Of a DNA stretch of 64,000 nt, positions 1 through 9,167 are shown piece after piece (the stretch's first letter is position 1; each line of letters opens with the position of its first letter). This DNA comes from Streptomyces sp. SCSIO 75703 (GTDB lineage Bacteria; Actinomycetota; Actinomycetes; Streptomycetales; Streptomycetaceae). The DNA lies in NCBI RefSeq assembly GCF_036607905.1, contig NZ_CP144555.1, forward strand, positions 2,108,001 through 2,172,000, in the 5' to 3' direction. A model generated the notes under the pieces. It made no database searches. It saw nothing but the letters and a program-made list of their open reading frames with translations, and had not been told where the DNA came from. Made by a program: the position numbers and the translations under genes.

Positions 1-789
1 GGCCAGCTCCATGATCTTGCCGAGGTACATCACCGCGATCCGGTCCGAGACGTGCCGCACCACGGACAGGTCGTGCGCGATGATCACGTACGTCAGGCCC
101 AGTTCCGTCTGGAGGTCGTCCAGCAGGTTGACCACCTGGGCCTGGATGGACACGTCGAGCGCGGAGACCGGCTCGTCGGCCACGACCAGCTTCGGGTTGA
201 GCGCGAGCGCGCGGGCGATGCCGATGCGCTGGCGCTGGCCGCCGGAGAACTCGTGCGGGTAGCGGTTGTAGTGCTCGGGGTTGAGCCCGACCACCGACAG
301 CAGCCGCTGCACCTCCTTCTTGACGCCGCCCTCGGGCTCGACGCCCTGGAGCTTGAAGGGGGCGCTGACGATGGTGCCGATGGTGTGGCGCGGGTTCAGC
401 GAGGAGTACGGGTCCTGGAAGATCATCTGCACGTCGCGGCGCAGCGGGCGCATCCCGCCGACCCCGAGGTGGGTGATGTCCTTGCCCTCGAACTCGATCG
501 AGCCCGCGGTCGGCTCCAGCAGCCGGGTGATCAGCCGGCCCATGGTCGACTTGCCGCAGCCCGACTCGCCCACGACGCCCAGGGTCTCGCCGGCCCTGAC
601 CTCGAAGTCGATGCCGTCGACCGCGCGCACCGCGCCGACCTGCCGTTGCAGCAGCCCCTTCTTGATGGGGAAGTGCTTCTGCAGCCCGGTCACCTTCAGC
701 AGGATCTCGCCGGGTGCGGCGCCCTTCGTGAGGGTGGCGCCGCTCGTGGCGGGGGTGGTCACCGCTTGGTCCTCTGCCTTGTCACTCAC
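1..789 (-). CDS. Peptide ABC transporter ATPase, DppF/OppF type (partial, C-terminus beyond window)
   Basis: This is the second of two ATPases that power peptide import from the cytoplasmic side of the membrane. The visible part reads MSDKAEDQ at the start, a Walker [10 protein letters not shown] near residue 75, a Q-loop in [14 protein letters not shown], a signature FSGGQRQR, a Walker [12 protein letters not shown] and an H-loop IIAHDLS. About 263 residues are visible, so the oligopeptide-binding C-terminal extension is missing at the edge. The start is GTG at 789, which overlaps the TGA of the upstream ATPase gene (GTGA), so translation is probably coupled. It is the last visible gene of the minus-strand importer operon. 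Family assignment is sure; the substrate (di- or oligopeptide) is inferred. Confidence 0.93.
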   Translation of the reverse strand, partial: MSDKAEDQAVTTPATSGATLTKGAAPGEILLKVTGLQKHFPIKKGLLQRQVGAVRAVDGIDFEVRAGETLGVVGESGCGKSTMGRLITRLLEPTAGSIEFEGKDITHLGVGGMRPLRRDVQMIFQDPYSSLNPRHTIGTIVSAPFKLQGVEPEGGVKKEVQRLLSVVGLNPEHYNRYPHEFSGGQRQRIGIARALALNPKLVVADEPVSALDVSIQAQVVNLLDDLQTELGLTYVIIAHDLSVVRHVSDRIAVMYLGKIMELA

Positions 790-1883
790 AGCTTCGGCGC
801 AATCTCTTCGGTCCAGATACGCTCCCGCTGCTCCTGCGACATGTGGCAGGCGGCCCAGTGGTTGCTGCCGACCTCGGACAGCTCCGGGCGGACCGTGCGG
901 GTGATGTCGTCCTTCGGCACGTCGGCGTACGGGCAGCGCGGGTTGAAGGCGCAGCCGGACGGGAGGTTGATCAGGGAGGGCGGGGAGCCCTTGACCGGGA
1001 TCAGGCGTTCCTGCTGGTCGCGGTCGAGGCGCGGCATCGAGCCCAGCAGTCCCCAGGTGTAGGGGTGGCGGGGCTGGTAGAACACCTTCTCGGACGGTCC
1101 CCGCTCGACGCAGCGCCCGCCGTACATCACCAGGAGGTCGTCGGCCAGTTCGGCGACGACGCCCAGGTCGTGGGTGATGACGATGACCGCGGAGCCGAAC
1201 TCCTTCTGCAGATCGCGGATGAGGTCGAGGATCTGCGCCTGGACGGTCACGTCCAGGGCGGTCGTCGGCTCGTCCGCGATGAGCAGTTCGGGGTTGTTGA
1301 CCAGCGACATGGCGATCATCGCGCGCTGGCGCATACCGCCGGAGAACTCGTGCGGGTAGTTGTCCACCCGCTTGTCCGGCTGCGGGATGCCGACGCGGTC
1401 GAGCATCTCCACGGCCCGGCGCCGGGCCGTCTTCTTGTCCACGTCGTGGTGGATGCGGTACGCCTCCACGATCTGCTGGCCGATCGTGTAGTACGGGTGC
1501 AGCGCGGACAGCGGGTCCTGGAAGATCATCGCCATCTGCCGGCCACGCAGCTTGCGCACGTGGTCGGGGTCGGCGGAGAGCAGTTCGGTGCCGTCCAGCC
1601 AGATCTCGCCGGATATCCGGGCCTTGCGCTTGCCGTACTGGCCGGCGGTGTGCAGGCCCATGATGCCGAGCGAGGTCACCGACTTGCCGGAGCCGGACTC
1701 GCCGACGATGCCGAGGGTCTTGCCCTTCTCCAGCGTGAAGGTGAGTCCGTCGACGGACTTGACCAGGCCGTCGTCGGTCGGGAAGTGCACCTTCAGGTCG
1801 CGGACTTCCAGGAAGGCACTCGGCGCGGGCGAGGTGCCGGCGGGTTCCGCCACGGCGGCCTGGCTCTTGCTGAGTTCGGTCAT
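786..1883 (-). CDS. Peptide ABC transporter ATPase, DppD/OppD type
   Basis: First ATPase of the importer, 365 residues from ATG 1883 ([13 protein letters not shown]). Visible motifs are Walker A GESGSGKS near residue 60, Q-loop [12 protein letters not shown], signature [12 protein letters not shown], Walker [13 protein letters not shown] and H-loop VITHDLG. The C-terminus carries the oligopeptide/dipeptide transporter region with RHPYTWGLL and the [10 protein letters not shown] cysteine motif typical of DppD/OppD. The ATG overlaps the stop of the permease gene (ATGA), and its own stop overlaps the GTG of the next ATPase gene. The five genes therefore look like one operon with coupled translation at its distal end. 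Length and motifs are normal for the family. Confidence 0.95.
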   Translation of the reverse strand: MTELSKSQAAVAEPAGTSPAPSAFLEVRDLKVHFPTDDGLVKSVDGLTFTLEKGKTLGIVGESGSGKSVTSLGIMGLHTAGQYGKRKARISGEIWLDGTELLSADPDHVRKLRGRQMAMIFQDPLSALHPYYTIGQQIVEAYRIHHDVDKKTARRRAVEMLDRVGIPQPDKRVDNYPHEFSGGMRQRAMIAMSLVNNPELLIADEPTTALDVTVQAQILDLIRDLQKEFGSAVIVITHDLGVVAELADDLLVMYGGRCVERGPSEKVFYQPRHPYTWGLLGSMPRLDRDQQERLIPVKGSPPSLINLPSGCAFNPRCPYADVPKDDITRTVRPELSEVGSNHWAACHMSQEQRERIWTEEIAPKL

Positions 1884-2878
1884 GCGAGCCTCACTCGGGG
1901 GTCGATCACGGCGTACAGGACGTCCACCACGAGGTTGGCGATGAGCACCGCGAGGGAAGTGATCAGGACGACGCCCAGGATGAAGGGCAGGTCCTGGTTC
2001 TTGATCGCGTCCAGCACCTTCTGGCCGAGGCCGGGGAGGCTGAACGTGGTCTCGGTCAGGATCGCGCCGCCCATGAGGGCGCCGAGGTCCATGCCGAGCA
2101 TGGTCAGCAGCGGCGTCAGCGTGGAACGCATGGCGTGCTTGCGGATGACGACCTGCTCGCGGAGGCCCTTGGCACGGGCGGTGCGGATGTAGTCCTCGCC
2201 GAGGATCTCCATCATCGTGGCCCGGGTGATCCGGGCGTACATCGCGGCGTACAGGAAGGCCAGGGTGATCCAGGGCAGGATCATGCCGCCGAGCCAGCCG
2301 GTGAGACTGGTCTCCAGCGGGACGAACTCGCCGTTGAGCCAGCCCAGTCCGTAGGAGAAGATCGCCAGGCTCAGCAGACCGGTGAAGTAGATGGGGAGGG
2401 AGACACCCGCCAGGGCGACGACCATGGCGCCCCGGTCCCACAGGCTGCCCCGCTTGAGCGCGGAGAGCACGCCCGCGGCGAGGCCGAAGATCAGCCACAG
2501 CACGGCGGCGCCGAGCGCGAGACCCAGGGTCACCGGGAAACGCTCGGTCAGCACCGGCCAGACGGCCTGCTCGGTACGGAAGGAGTAGCCGAAGCAGGGC
2601 GCGGCACACTCGGTGACGTCGCCTCCGGCGGCGTAGGTACGGCCGAGGAAGATCCCCTTGAAGAACTCCCACGCCTGTACGAAGACCGGGTCGCTCAGAC
2701 CCAGCTTCTGCCGCACGCCCTCGACGGCCGCGGGGTCGGCCTGCTTGCCCACGAAGCTCGTGGCGATGTCGACGCCCGCCCACTTGGGGACGAGGAAGAA
2801 GATGCCGAAGACCACCAGGATGATGACCACGAGCATCACTGCGGCGGCGAACAGCCGCCTGATGAGGTAAGCGAGCAC
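1880..2878 (-). CDS. Peptide ABC transporter permease, DppB/OppB type
   Basis: Integral membrane subunit of the importer, 332 residues. It begins [16 protein letters not shown], a positively charged start leading into the first membrane helix, as in DppB proteins. The EAA-type cytoplasmic loop that contacts the ATPases is seen as [11 protein letters not shown], with several further hydrophobic helices and an end at VIDPRVRLA. It lies between the binding-protein gene upstream and the two ATPase genes downstream, and its stop overlaps the next ATG by four bases (ATGA). A large nested hairpin in the 147-base gap upstream may reduce its expression relative to the binding protein. Confidence 0.94.
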   Translation of the reverse strand: MLAYLIRRLFAAAVMLVVIILVVFGIFFLVPKWAGVDIATSFVGKQADPAAVEGVRQKLGLSDPVFVQAWEFFKGIFLGRTYAAGGDVTECAAPCFGYSFRTEQAVWPVLTERFPVTLGLALGAAVLWLIFGLAAGVLSALKRGSLWDRGAMVVALAGVSLPIYFTGLLSLAIFSYGLGWLNGEFVPLETSLTGWLGGMILPWITLAFLYAAMYARITRATMMEILGEDYIRTARAKGLREQVVIRKHAMRSTLTPLLTMLGMDLGALMGGAILTETTFSLPGLGQKVLDAIKNQDLPFILGVVLITSLAVLIANLVVDVLYAVIDPRVRLA

Positions 2879-2902
2879 AGCTTACGGCCCGCCGCGGACC
2901 GC

Positions 2903-2968
2903 GGGCCGCCGGAGGGGAGTTCCCCCCACGCCTTGTGAGCGGTGGGGGGACTGGTCTTCCGGCGGCCC
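2903..2968 (-). terminator. Nested hairpin between binding-protein and permease genes
   Basis: An outer 11-base stem (2903-2913 with 2958-2968) encloses an inner stem (2918-2929 with 2942-2952, one bulge). Together they fill the gap between the binding-protein stop (3026) and the permease start (2878). There is no T-run. In ABC importer operons such structures often act as partial terminators or RNA-stabilising elements that give more binding protein than permease; that role is inferred here. Confidence 0.6.
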
Positions 2969-3025
2969 GCCATCACGCCGCGCCGGCCTTCACCTGCCTT
3001 TCGTGCCGTACGGCGGGTGGACCGG

Positions 3026-4828
3026 TTACTTCGTGGACTTCAGGCCGAGGTTGACGAAGTCGTACATACCGCTGTAAGCGTCGGTCGTGTACACGTTCGC
3101 CAGTCGGCTGCCGCGCCAGTTGAGGAACTTCTCGAAGACGAAGGGCAGGTAGTAACCGCCCTCCATGACCTTGTGGTTGATCTCCGTGGCGATCTTGGCC
3201 TTGCCCTCGTCGTCCAGGGTGGTGACGTAGTCGGCGAAGAGACCGTCGATCTTCTTGTCCTTGATCAGCGCGAAGTTGTTGTTGGCGCTGTCGAGGATGT
3301 AGTCGCTGTGCCACAGCGGCAGACCGTAGCCCTGGACGGACGGGAAGTCCGGGCCCCAGCCCATGATGATGATGCCGTAGCCCTTCTTCTCCACGTTGGC
3401 GGGGCTGCCGATGACGCTGGCGTACTGCGAGCCGTCGTACTGCGAGATCTCGACGTCGATGCCGACCTTCTTGAGCGACGCCTGCATCGACTCGGCGGTG
3501 GCGACCTCGACCGGCTTGTTGTTGCGGACCGCGATGGTGGTCTTGAAGCCGTTCGGCTTGCCGCAGGCCTTCAGCTCTTCCTTGGCCTTCTCGACGTTGC
3601 CGTTCTTGTTGGCACCGGCGATGTCGTACGGGTCGTACTTCTGGCCCTCGGAGCCCGGGACGGCCGGCGGCAGCATGTTGGTGCCGATGTCGCCACCGGC
3701 GACCGGGCCGCCGCGCGCGGTCTGCAGCGAGACGTGGTCGGCGCCGTAGATCACGGCCTTGCGGCAGTGGATGTTGTCGAACGGCTTGACGTTCTGCGGG
3801 AAGGACGCGTAGCGGATGTAACCCGAGATCGGGTTGTCCAGGTTGCCCTTGTGCTCCTGCAGGGCGGTGGTGCGGCCCTGCGGGGACAGGCCGGTCTGGG
3901 CCAGGTCCAGGTCGTAGTCGCCGGCGATCAGGCGGGCGTCCAGGTCGTTGGCGTTGGAGAAGAACTTGATCGTGATCTTGTCCGGGTACGCCTTGCGGAC
4001 CGGGTCGGAGTCCTGCTTCCACTCCGTGTTGCGGACCAGGACGAGGTCCTTGCCCGGGCTGTAGGACTCGAACTTGTACGGGCCCGAGGAGAACGGACGC
4101 AGGCCGTACTTGGACTTGGTGTCCTTGTCCTGGCGGACCGGGGAGGCCGAGGTCAGCGCCAGCATCGACTCGAAGTCCGAGTTGGCCTGCGGCAGCTTGA
4201 AGACGATGGTCTTGTCGTCCGGGGTCTCGATGGCCTTGAGACCGAGCTTTTCCTTGTCCTTGTCCTTGTACGGACCCTGGTACTCGCCCTTGGGGTCGAG
4301 CACCTCCTTCAGGTACGTCGGACCGCCCGACAGCACGTCCTGGGCCCAGACCCGCTCGATGCCGTACTTGACGTCCTTGGAGGTGATCGGCTCGCCGTCC
4401 TCCCAGGTGATGCCGTCACGCAGGGTGTACGTGTAGGTCTTGCCGTCGTCGGAGACCTCGGCGAGACCCGTGGCGAGGTCGGGGGTGACCTGGGCGCCCG
4501 TCGCACCCGGCTCGACCTTGTTCGTGACGAGCTGGCGGCTGTAGTAGCGCGAGAAGTTCCACATGAAGCCGTAGTAACCGCGCGTGGTGTCCCACGAGTC
4601 GGCGTCCTGCGAGCTGGCGAACTTCAGCGTGCCGCCCTTCTTGGCCTCGGAGGCCTGGGCGACCTTGTTGTTGGCCGCGTCGAAGCCCGCCGCCGCGCTG
4701 CTCTTCGAGCCACCGCCGCTGCTGTCGTCTCCGCCGCCGCCGCACGCCGCCGTGGTCAGCAGCGCGGCGACCACTGCGGCAGCGGCCGCTGCCTGCTTGC
4801 GCCGCCCTGAGGTGCGTTGGGTAGTCAC
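3026..4828 (-). CDS. Peptide-binding lipoprotein of ABC transporter (SBP family 5)
   Basis: Extracytoplasmic solute receptor of the importer, 600 residues. The N-terminus MTTQRTSGRRKQ leads into an alanine-rich hydrophobic stretch and a lipobox ending LTTAACGGG, so it should be lipid-anchored outside the membrane. The rest matches family 5 peptide-binding proteins, with features such as DGITWEDGEPITSKDVKYG and FNLGLKST-like ends. The start is GTG 4828 with a GGAGG ten bases upstream. Unusually for textbook dpp operons, the DppC-type permease gene precedes it and the DppB-type permease gene follows it, an order I recall from Streptomyces. Peptide class is not predictable from sequence alone. 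Confidence 0.93.
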   Translation of the reverse strand: MTTQRTSGRRKQAAAAAAVVAALLTTAACGGGGDDSSGGGSKSSAAAGFDAANNKVAQASEAKKGGTLKFASSQDADSWDTTRGYYGFMWNFSRYYSRQLVTNKVEPGATGAQVTPDLATGLAEVSDDGKTYTYTLRDGITWEDGEPITSKDVKYGIERVWAQDVLSGGPTYLKEVLDPKGEYQGPYKDKDKEKLGLKAIETPDDKTIVFKLPQANSDFESMLALTSASPVRQDKDTKSKYGLRPFSSGPYKFESYSPGKDLVLVRNTEWKQDSDPVRKAYPDKITIKFFSNANDLDARLIAGDYDLDLAQTGLSPQGRTTALQEHKGNLDNPISGYIRYASFPQNVKPFDNIHCRKAVIYGADHVSLQTARGGPVAGGDIGTNMLPPAVPGSEGQKYDPYDIAGANKNGNVEKAKEELKACGKPNGFKTTIAVRNNKPVEVATAESMQASLKKVGIDVEISQYDGSQYASVIGSPANVEKKGYGIIIMGWGPDFPSVQGYGLPLWHSDYILDSANNNFALIKDKKIDGLFADYVTTLDDEGKAKIATEINHKVMEGGYYLPFVFEKFLNWRGSRLANVYTTDAYSGMYDFVNLGLKSTK

Positions 4829-4898
4829 GATCTCGGTTCCTCCGGATTAGATGAGAGACCCCGTGCAGGTGCCACGGGTCGCATGCCGGTACGGCAGG

Positions 4899-5906
4899 TC
4901 AGCGGGAGCCCTTCGGGTCCAGCGCGTCGCGTACGCCGTCACCGAAGAGATTGAAGGCAAGAACGGTGATGAAGATCGCCACACCCGGGATCACCATGTA
5001 CATGGGGTCCGACTTGTAGTAGTCGATCGCGCTCGACAGCATCTGCCCCCAGGACGACGTGGGCGGCTTGACGCCCACACCGAGGAAGCTGAGTGCGGCC
5101 TCGGTGAGGATGTTGGTGGGGATCATCATCGTCGTGTAGACGATGATCGGTGCCACCAGGTTGGGCAGGAGTTCCTTGAAGAGGATGTAGAACCGCCCGG
5201 CGCCCAGCGACCGGGCCGCCTCGACGTACTCCCGCTCGCGCATGGAGAGCGTCTGGCCGCGCACCACGCGGCCGATGTAGGGCCAGCCGAAGAAGCCGAT
5301 GACCAGGATCATCATCAGCAGGCGGACGCCCGTGCCGCTCAGGCCCAGCATGTTGTCCGGCATGACGGAGACCAGGGCGATGATGAAGAGGAGCTGCGGG
5401 AAGGCCAGCAGGCCGTCCATGACGCGGCTGACGACGGCGTCGACCCAGCCGCCGAAGAAGCCCGCCAGCACGCCCAGCACGGTGCCGAGCACGACCGCCA
5501 CCAGCGCGGACAGGAAGCCCACGAGCAGCGAGATCCGGGCGCCGTGCACGACGCGGGCGAAGATGTCGCGGCCGTTGACCGGCTCGACACCGAACCAGTG
5601 GTCGCCGCTGATGCCGCCCAGCGACCCCTTGGGGGTGCCGAAGAGCGGGTCGATCATGCTCTCGTTGTAGACGTCGGGGTCCTGCCCGTACCAGGACGTG
5701 ATCAGGGGCGCAAGCACCGCGACCACGATCAGGAAGAGCACCACGATGCCGCCGGTGAGGGCCAGCTTGTCCCGTTTCAGGCGCTCCCAGGCGATCCGGC
5801 CCAGGGAGCGACCCTGCACCGCCTTGGTCTCGGCGCCGGCCACCGCCGCTTCCTCGGCAGCACTCGGTGCCGCTTCCGCGGTCGGCTCGTGCAATGGTGC
5901 CGTCAT
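4899..5906 (-). CDS. Peptide ABC transporter permease, DppC/OppC type
   Basis: Second membrane subunit, 335 residues, and the first gene of the minus-strand operon. It has a long alanine/glutamate-rich cytoplasmic start (MTAPLHEPTAEAAPS), the DppC N-terminal motif RLKRDKLALTGG leading into the first helix, and the EAA loop EYVEAARSLGA. It ends FNLFGDGVRDALDPKGSR, standard for OppC. The ATG at 5906 is preferred over upstream in-frame codons because the preceding reading is not protein-like and an AGGGG lies about ten bases upstream. The operon promoter should lie in the 5907-6233 gap. Confidence 0.93.
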   Translation of the reverse strand: MTAPLHEPTAEAAPSAAEEAAVAGAETKAVQGRSLGRIAWERLKRDKLALTGGIVVLFLIVVAVLAPLITSWYGQDPDVYNESMIDPLFGTPKGSLGGISGDHWFGVEPVNGRDIFARVVHGARISLLVGFLSALVAVVLGTVLGVLAGFFGGWVDAVVSRVMDGLLAFPQLLFIIALVSVMPDNMLGLSGTGVRLLMMILVIGFFGWPYIGRVVRGQTLSMREREYVEAARSLGAGRFYILFKELLPNLVAPIIVYTTMMIPTNILTEAALSFLGVGVKPPTSSWGQMLSSAIDYYKSDPMYMVIPGVAIFITVLAFNLFGDGVRDALDPKGSR

Positions 5907-6233
5907 CTGGCAGGGACCCCTCTCAACCGGCGGTAGCCGGCCCGCACTTGCCGCTGTGGCGGCGTGATCAGTCCGTCGTACACAGGGGCGAACACCCCCT
6001 GCTGCGGGAGTCTTCAACGCTTCGCCGATCTGTTGCCAGCCTTGACGGTGAATGGATGCGCAAACGTGATGCTGTTCGAGGTGTTCCGTTATCCGGACAG
6101 TGGGTAACGGGGGCCGGACGCATCCAAACCGAACATCGGGGGCATATCTACGCGTTGCACCCCCTCTACGCGCGAAGATTCCCCTCCTCACGGCTTCGGG
6201 GACTCCGTGGCCGACCCGAGGGACTCTACGAGA
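5907..6233. promoter_or_regulatory. Upstream region of the peptide importer operon, with an inverted repeat
   Basis: This gap has no gene I can support. It must carry the promoter of the minus-strand importer operon. One feature stands out: an imperfect inverted repeat with nine-base arms, 6086-6094 (CCGTTATCC) and 6102-6110 (GGGTAACGG), separated by seven bases. It may be an operator or a transcript hairpin. No clear -35/-10 pair was found. Confidence 0.4.
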
Positions 6234-7031
6234 TCAGAACCGGCCCCCGGCCGGGGGGTAGCCGTAACCGCCGGCGGGCGACTGCGCGGGGGCGGCGGCG
6301 TGGGCCTCGCGGTCGTAGAACGGGCGGGCGTTGGCCCGCAGCCACATGGCGACCGGGTCGTGGGCGTCCGTCATGGCGACGGTCGAGACCGGCAGCCCCT
6401 CGGGCACCGCGCCGACCGACTGCTGCATCATGCCGCGCACGGCGTCGACGGCCGGCGGGGAGGTGTCGTAGACGTCGAGGCCGATGGCGAGGTAGGGCGC
6501 GCCGAGGGCCGGCTGCACCCAGGCGCGGCGCAGGGCGCGGACCGCGGGGGTGCGGTGGGCGTTCTGCGCGAGCAGGGCGTAGAACTGGGGGACCTCGATG
6601 GCCGGCTCGGACAGCCGCAGCGGGCCGGCGGGCTGGCGGTCCAGGCCGGAGGCGATGCGGCGCAGGTCGAGCCAGGGGATGCCGACCCCGCCGCCGGGGG
6701 CGTGCGGGTTGAGCCAGAGGCCGTAGTGGTCGGGGTAGAGGGCGCGGGCGGCCTCCAGGGCGTCGACCACCTCGTACGAGCGGTTCCAGCCGCTGGCGGA
6801 GAGCTCCTGGGCGGAGGTGACGCAGGGGGCGTACCCGAAGCCGTCGACCTCCATGTTCCCGTACTGGGCGTCGGGCGAGCCGGCCTGTCCGTGCCACAGC
6901 AGCATCCAGACCTGGCCGGTGGTGGGGGTGGCGAGGGCGCGCAGGAGTGCCTCGTAGGCGTCGTAGCGCCCCGGGGTCACCTGGCGCAGCATGTGCTCGA
7001 CCTGCCCGGTCGCGGTGCCGCTGGCGCTCAC
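6234..7031 (-). CDS. SseB-family protein (copy 1)
   Basis: A 265-residue cytoplasmic protein of the SseB (enhanced serine sensitivity) family. The first half carries the SseB N-terminal-type region (APCVTSAQELSASGW) and the second half the C-terminal region, ending with the MWLRANARPFYDRE motif and a disordered glycine/proline tail. The start GTG 7031 is chosen because GAAGGGG lies eight bases upstream. Biochemical function is not established for the family. It sits next to a related gene (7154-7945) with the same C-terminal motif and close to the glycine/serine genes, which fits the family name but proves nothing. Confidence 0.8.
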   Translation of the reverse strand: MSASGTATGQVEHMLRQVTPGRYDAYEALLRALATPTTGQVWMLLWHGQAGSPDAQYGNMEVDGFGYAPCVTSAQELSASGWNRSYEVVDALEAARALYPDHYGLWLNPHAPGGGVGIPWLDLRRIASGLDRQPAGPLRLSEPAIEVPQFYALLAQNAHRTPAVRALRRAWVQPALGAPYLAIGLDVYDTSPPAVDAVRGMMQQSVGAVPEGLPVSTVAMTDAHDPVAMWLRANARPFYDREAHAAAPAQSPAGGYGYPPAGGRF

Positions 7032-7153
7032 CTGTATCGCCCCTTCGAGAAGTCGCCCCGGATATGGAACCAGCTTATGTGGCCGCCCGGACAGCGGCGG
7101 CCCTGGTGCGCGGGGCCCGTCGCCGAAGGGCGGCCGGGCTCCGCGCGGCGGCC

Positions 7154-7945
7154 TCAGGCGTCCCGGGTGTAGAAGGGGCGGACGTTCTCGCGCAGCCAGT
7201 CGCAGACCGGGTCCTGGGCCGCCTCCAGCAGCACCAGGTTGACCGGCCAGGGGGCCGGGGCGGCGGCCAGGGCGCGGCCGAGGGCGTCCAGGGGCCGGAC
7301 CCGGGCGTCGCCCTCCCAGTGGGCCAGTTCGACGCCGACGAACATGACGGGGTCGGCGGTCTCGATGGCGGCCAGGCAGCGGCGGGCGGTGCGGACGGTG
7401 CCGTCGGCGGCGAACTCGGCGCAGGCGGCGGCGAGGAAGTCCACCGGGTCGTCCTGCCAGTCGGGTTCGAAGAGGCGGACCCGGCCGCCGCCCGCCTCGC
7501 CGGCCCCCGGGGAGCCGGCGGCGCGGCACAGCTCGGCCACGGCGGCGGGCGGGAGCGGGGCGCCGACGACGCCGTCCGGGTTGAGGGCGATGCCGATCTG
7601 CGGGGGCAGTCCGCGGGCGAACTCCACGGCGGGCGCGACGGTGTACGCCATGTGGGCGCCGACGACGCGGCGGAACTGCTCCTCGGAGCTGAACACCGGT
7701 ACGTACGCCTGGCCGTCGAGGTCCACGGCGGGCAGGTCCAGGGGGCCGGTGCCGGGGCCGCCCCCGTTGGGCAGCGGGACCCAGACGAAGCTGCGGCCGA
7801 GGACCTCGACGATGCGTCCGCCGGCGCCGGGCACGCCGAGGGAGGCGGACAGCACCTCCTCCAGTTCGTTGCCGGGCCAACCGCCGTGGGAGTGGGGGTG
7901 CGCCTGCGCCGGGAAGTCCGCGGAGTGGTCCGCCGGGATGTCCAT
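7154..7945 (-). CDS. SseB-family protein (copy 2)
   Basis: A 263-residue cytoplasmic protein, MDIPADHSADF at the start. The N-terminal half resembles the SseB N-terminal domain (GRSFVWVPLPN, YVPVFSSEEQFRRV) and the C-terminal half ends DWLRENVRPFYTRDA, matching the end of the adjacent SseB copy. The two genes are in tandem, about 120 bases apart, and look like an old duplication with divergence. There are no membrane segments and no catalytic motif that I recognise. Function unknown; probable regulatory or interaction role. Confidence 0.8.
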   Translation of the reverse strand: MDIPADHSADFPAQAHPHSHGGWPGNELEEVLSASLGVPGAGGRIVEVLGRSFVWVPLPNGGGPGTGPLDLPAVDLDGQAYVPVFSSEEQFRRVVGAHMAYTVAPAVEFARGLPPQIGIALNPDGVVGAPLPPAAVAELCRAAGSPGAGEAGGGRVRLFEPDWQDDPVDFLAAACAEFAADGTVRTARRCLAAIETADPVMFVGVELAHWEGDARVRPLDALGRALAAAPAPWPVNLVLLEAAQDPVCDWLRENVRPFYTRDA

Positions 7946-8021
7946 CTGTGCCTACCGCCTGCCTGGTACCGCTGCTTGGCTGGAAAGGCTAACCCGTTCG
8001 AGGGCGGAGGCACACGGTCCG

Positions 8022-8705
8022 TCAGCGAACGAACGCGATCCGCCGTAACGCGCGGGCGGCGGCGCGGTCGAGGAGGACGGCGGAGCCGCAGCCGGCCGGC
8101 GGCCTCCCGGCGGCCACGGCGGCCAGCAGCCGGGCGGTGGCGGCGCGGTGGCGCGCGAAGGCGTACCGGCTGACGCCCCGTCCGCGTTCGCGCTGGCCGG
8201 CCAGGGCCTCGTCGGCGCCGACGTCGAGGAGGACCAGGTGCAGGGCGGCGCCGCGGCGCCGGGCCTCGCGGGCGAGCCAGCGGCGCACCCAGGTCTGGGT
8301 GCCGCAGTCGTGCACGACCAGTCCCCCGCCGCCGGCGAGCGCGCGGCGCAGTCCGGCGTAGTGGGAGAGGCGGACGAGGGGGCGGTAGAGGGCGTACGGC
8401 AGGCGGCGGGGCATCCGGCGCTCCCAGCGGTCGCGGGTGTCCTGGGAGTCGACGCGGGCGCCGGGCACGGCGCGGCGCATGAGGGTGGACTTGCCGCCGC
8501 CGGGCAGTCCGGTGACGACCACCAGGTCGTGGCGGGCGAAGAGCAGGTCGCGCGGGCCCCGGCCGGCCCGGCCGCGCAGGTCGCGGACGACGGGCGCCGG
8601 CGCGGGCGGGGTCGCGCGCCGGGCGCGGGAACGGGCGGCCGGGGCCGCGGGCCGCGGGGACGGTGCGAGGCCGCGGGCCGCCGCGTACGCCGTGGTCCTG
8701 TCCAC
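8022..8705 (-). CDS. P-loop kinase/ATPase (AAA_33, zeta-toxin-like fold); contains a TTA codon
   Basis: A 227-residue P-loop NTPase. The N-terminal 55 residues are arginine/alanine/proline-rich and probably disordered. A Walker A GLPGGGKST follows a strand LVVVTG near residue 60, and the rest is arginine-rich with LVVHDCGTQTWVRRWL and LVLLDVG strands typical of small nucleotide or metabolite kinases. GTG 8705 is chosen as the start because GGGGAGGA lies upstream. Residue 220 is encoded by TTA (8046-8048), the codon read only by the bldA tRNA in Streptomyces, so full translation may depend on developmental stage. The substrate is unknown. It is divergent from the riboswitch-controlled gcvT operon. 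Confidence 0.75.
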   Translation of the reverse strand: MDRTTAYAAARGLAPSPRPAAPAARSRARRATPPAPAPVVRDLRGRAGRGPRDLLFARHDLVVVTGLPGGGKSTLMRRAVPGARVDSQDTRDRWERRMPRRLPYALYRPLVRLSHYAGLRRALAGGGGLVVHDCGTQTWVRRWLAREARRRGAALHLVLLDVGADEALAGQRERGRGVSRYAFARHRAATARLLAAVAAGRPPAGCGSAVLLDRAAARALRRIAFVR

Positions 8706-8888
8706 CGTGTTCGTCCTCCCCTGGGGGCGTCGGCGAGGTCCTCCCCGCCGAGTGTAAAGAGAAGGTAATGCCGCGGTCTCGCGATTTCGTGCGCCCAGTG
8801 CCACAAGGCGGTTACAGATCACGGTCTGCCGCGAGCGGGCCGGGCATGCGATGATGGCGGCGCCAACTGCATACCGGCCGTTTGAATC

Positions 8889-9095
8889 CGCGCGGGAGAG
8901 TCCCCGGCCGCGCCGGGGCGCCGAAGGAGCAAGTCCCTCCCTTGAATCTCTCAGGCACCGTTACCGCGCGGGCGAGGCACATCTGAAAAGCGGGCCGCCC
9001 GGCGTCCGGGGGCCCCACCCAAGGTGCAAGCTCCGCACCGCCGACGCGCGGTGCTCAGGGCGAACCTCTCAGGTTCCGATGACAGATGGGGAGGA
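8889..9095 (+). promoter_or_regulatory. Tandem glycine riboswitch upstream of gcvT
   Basis: Two consecutive glycine aptamers are visible. The first has GCGGGAGAG (from 8892), CGCCGAAGGAGCAAG (8929 onward) and ATCTCTCAGGCACC (8946 onward). After a short linker, the second has CACCCAAGGTGCAAGCTCC (9015 onward), ACCTCTCAGGTTCC (9064 onward) and GACAGATGGGGAGG (9080 onward). These match the conserved GAGAG, CCGAAGG-GCAA and CTCTCAGG elements of the family. The element ends about 70 bases before the gcvT start. In other Streptomyces such switches turn on glycine cleavage when glycine is plentiful; the same is expected here. Confidence 0.95.
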
Positions 9096-9167
9096 TGTGC
9101 CCCGTCCTGCCCCCGTGTCCGGCCCCGTGCCGTGCCCGGGACCCTCGCCCTGGGAGACGACCGACCG

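Noticed and set aside
52..2938. Long plus-strand open frames antisense to the peptide importer genes
   Set aside because: They mirror the GC codon bias of the real minus-strand genes and encode Val/Leu/Gly/Arg-rich sequence with no motifs. The same applies to similar long antisense frames throughout the window.
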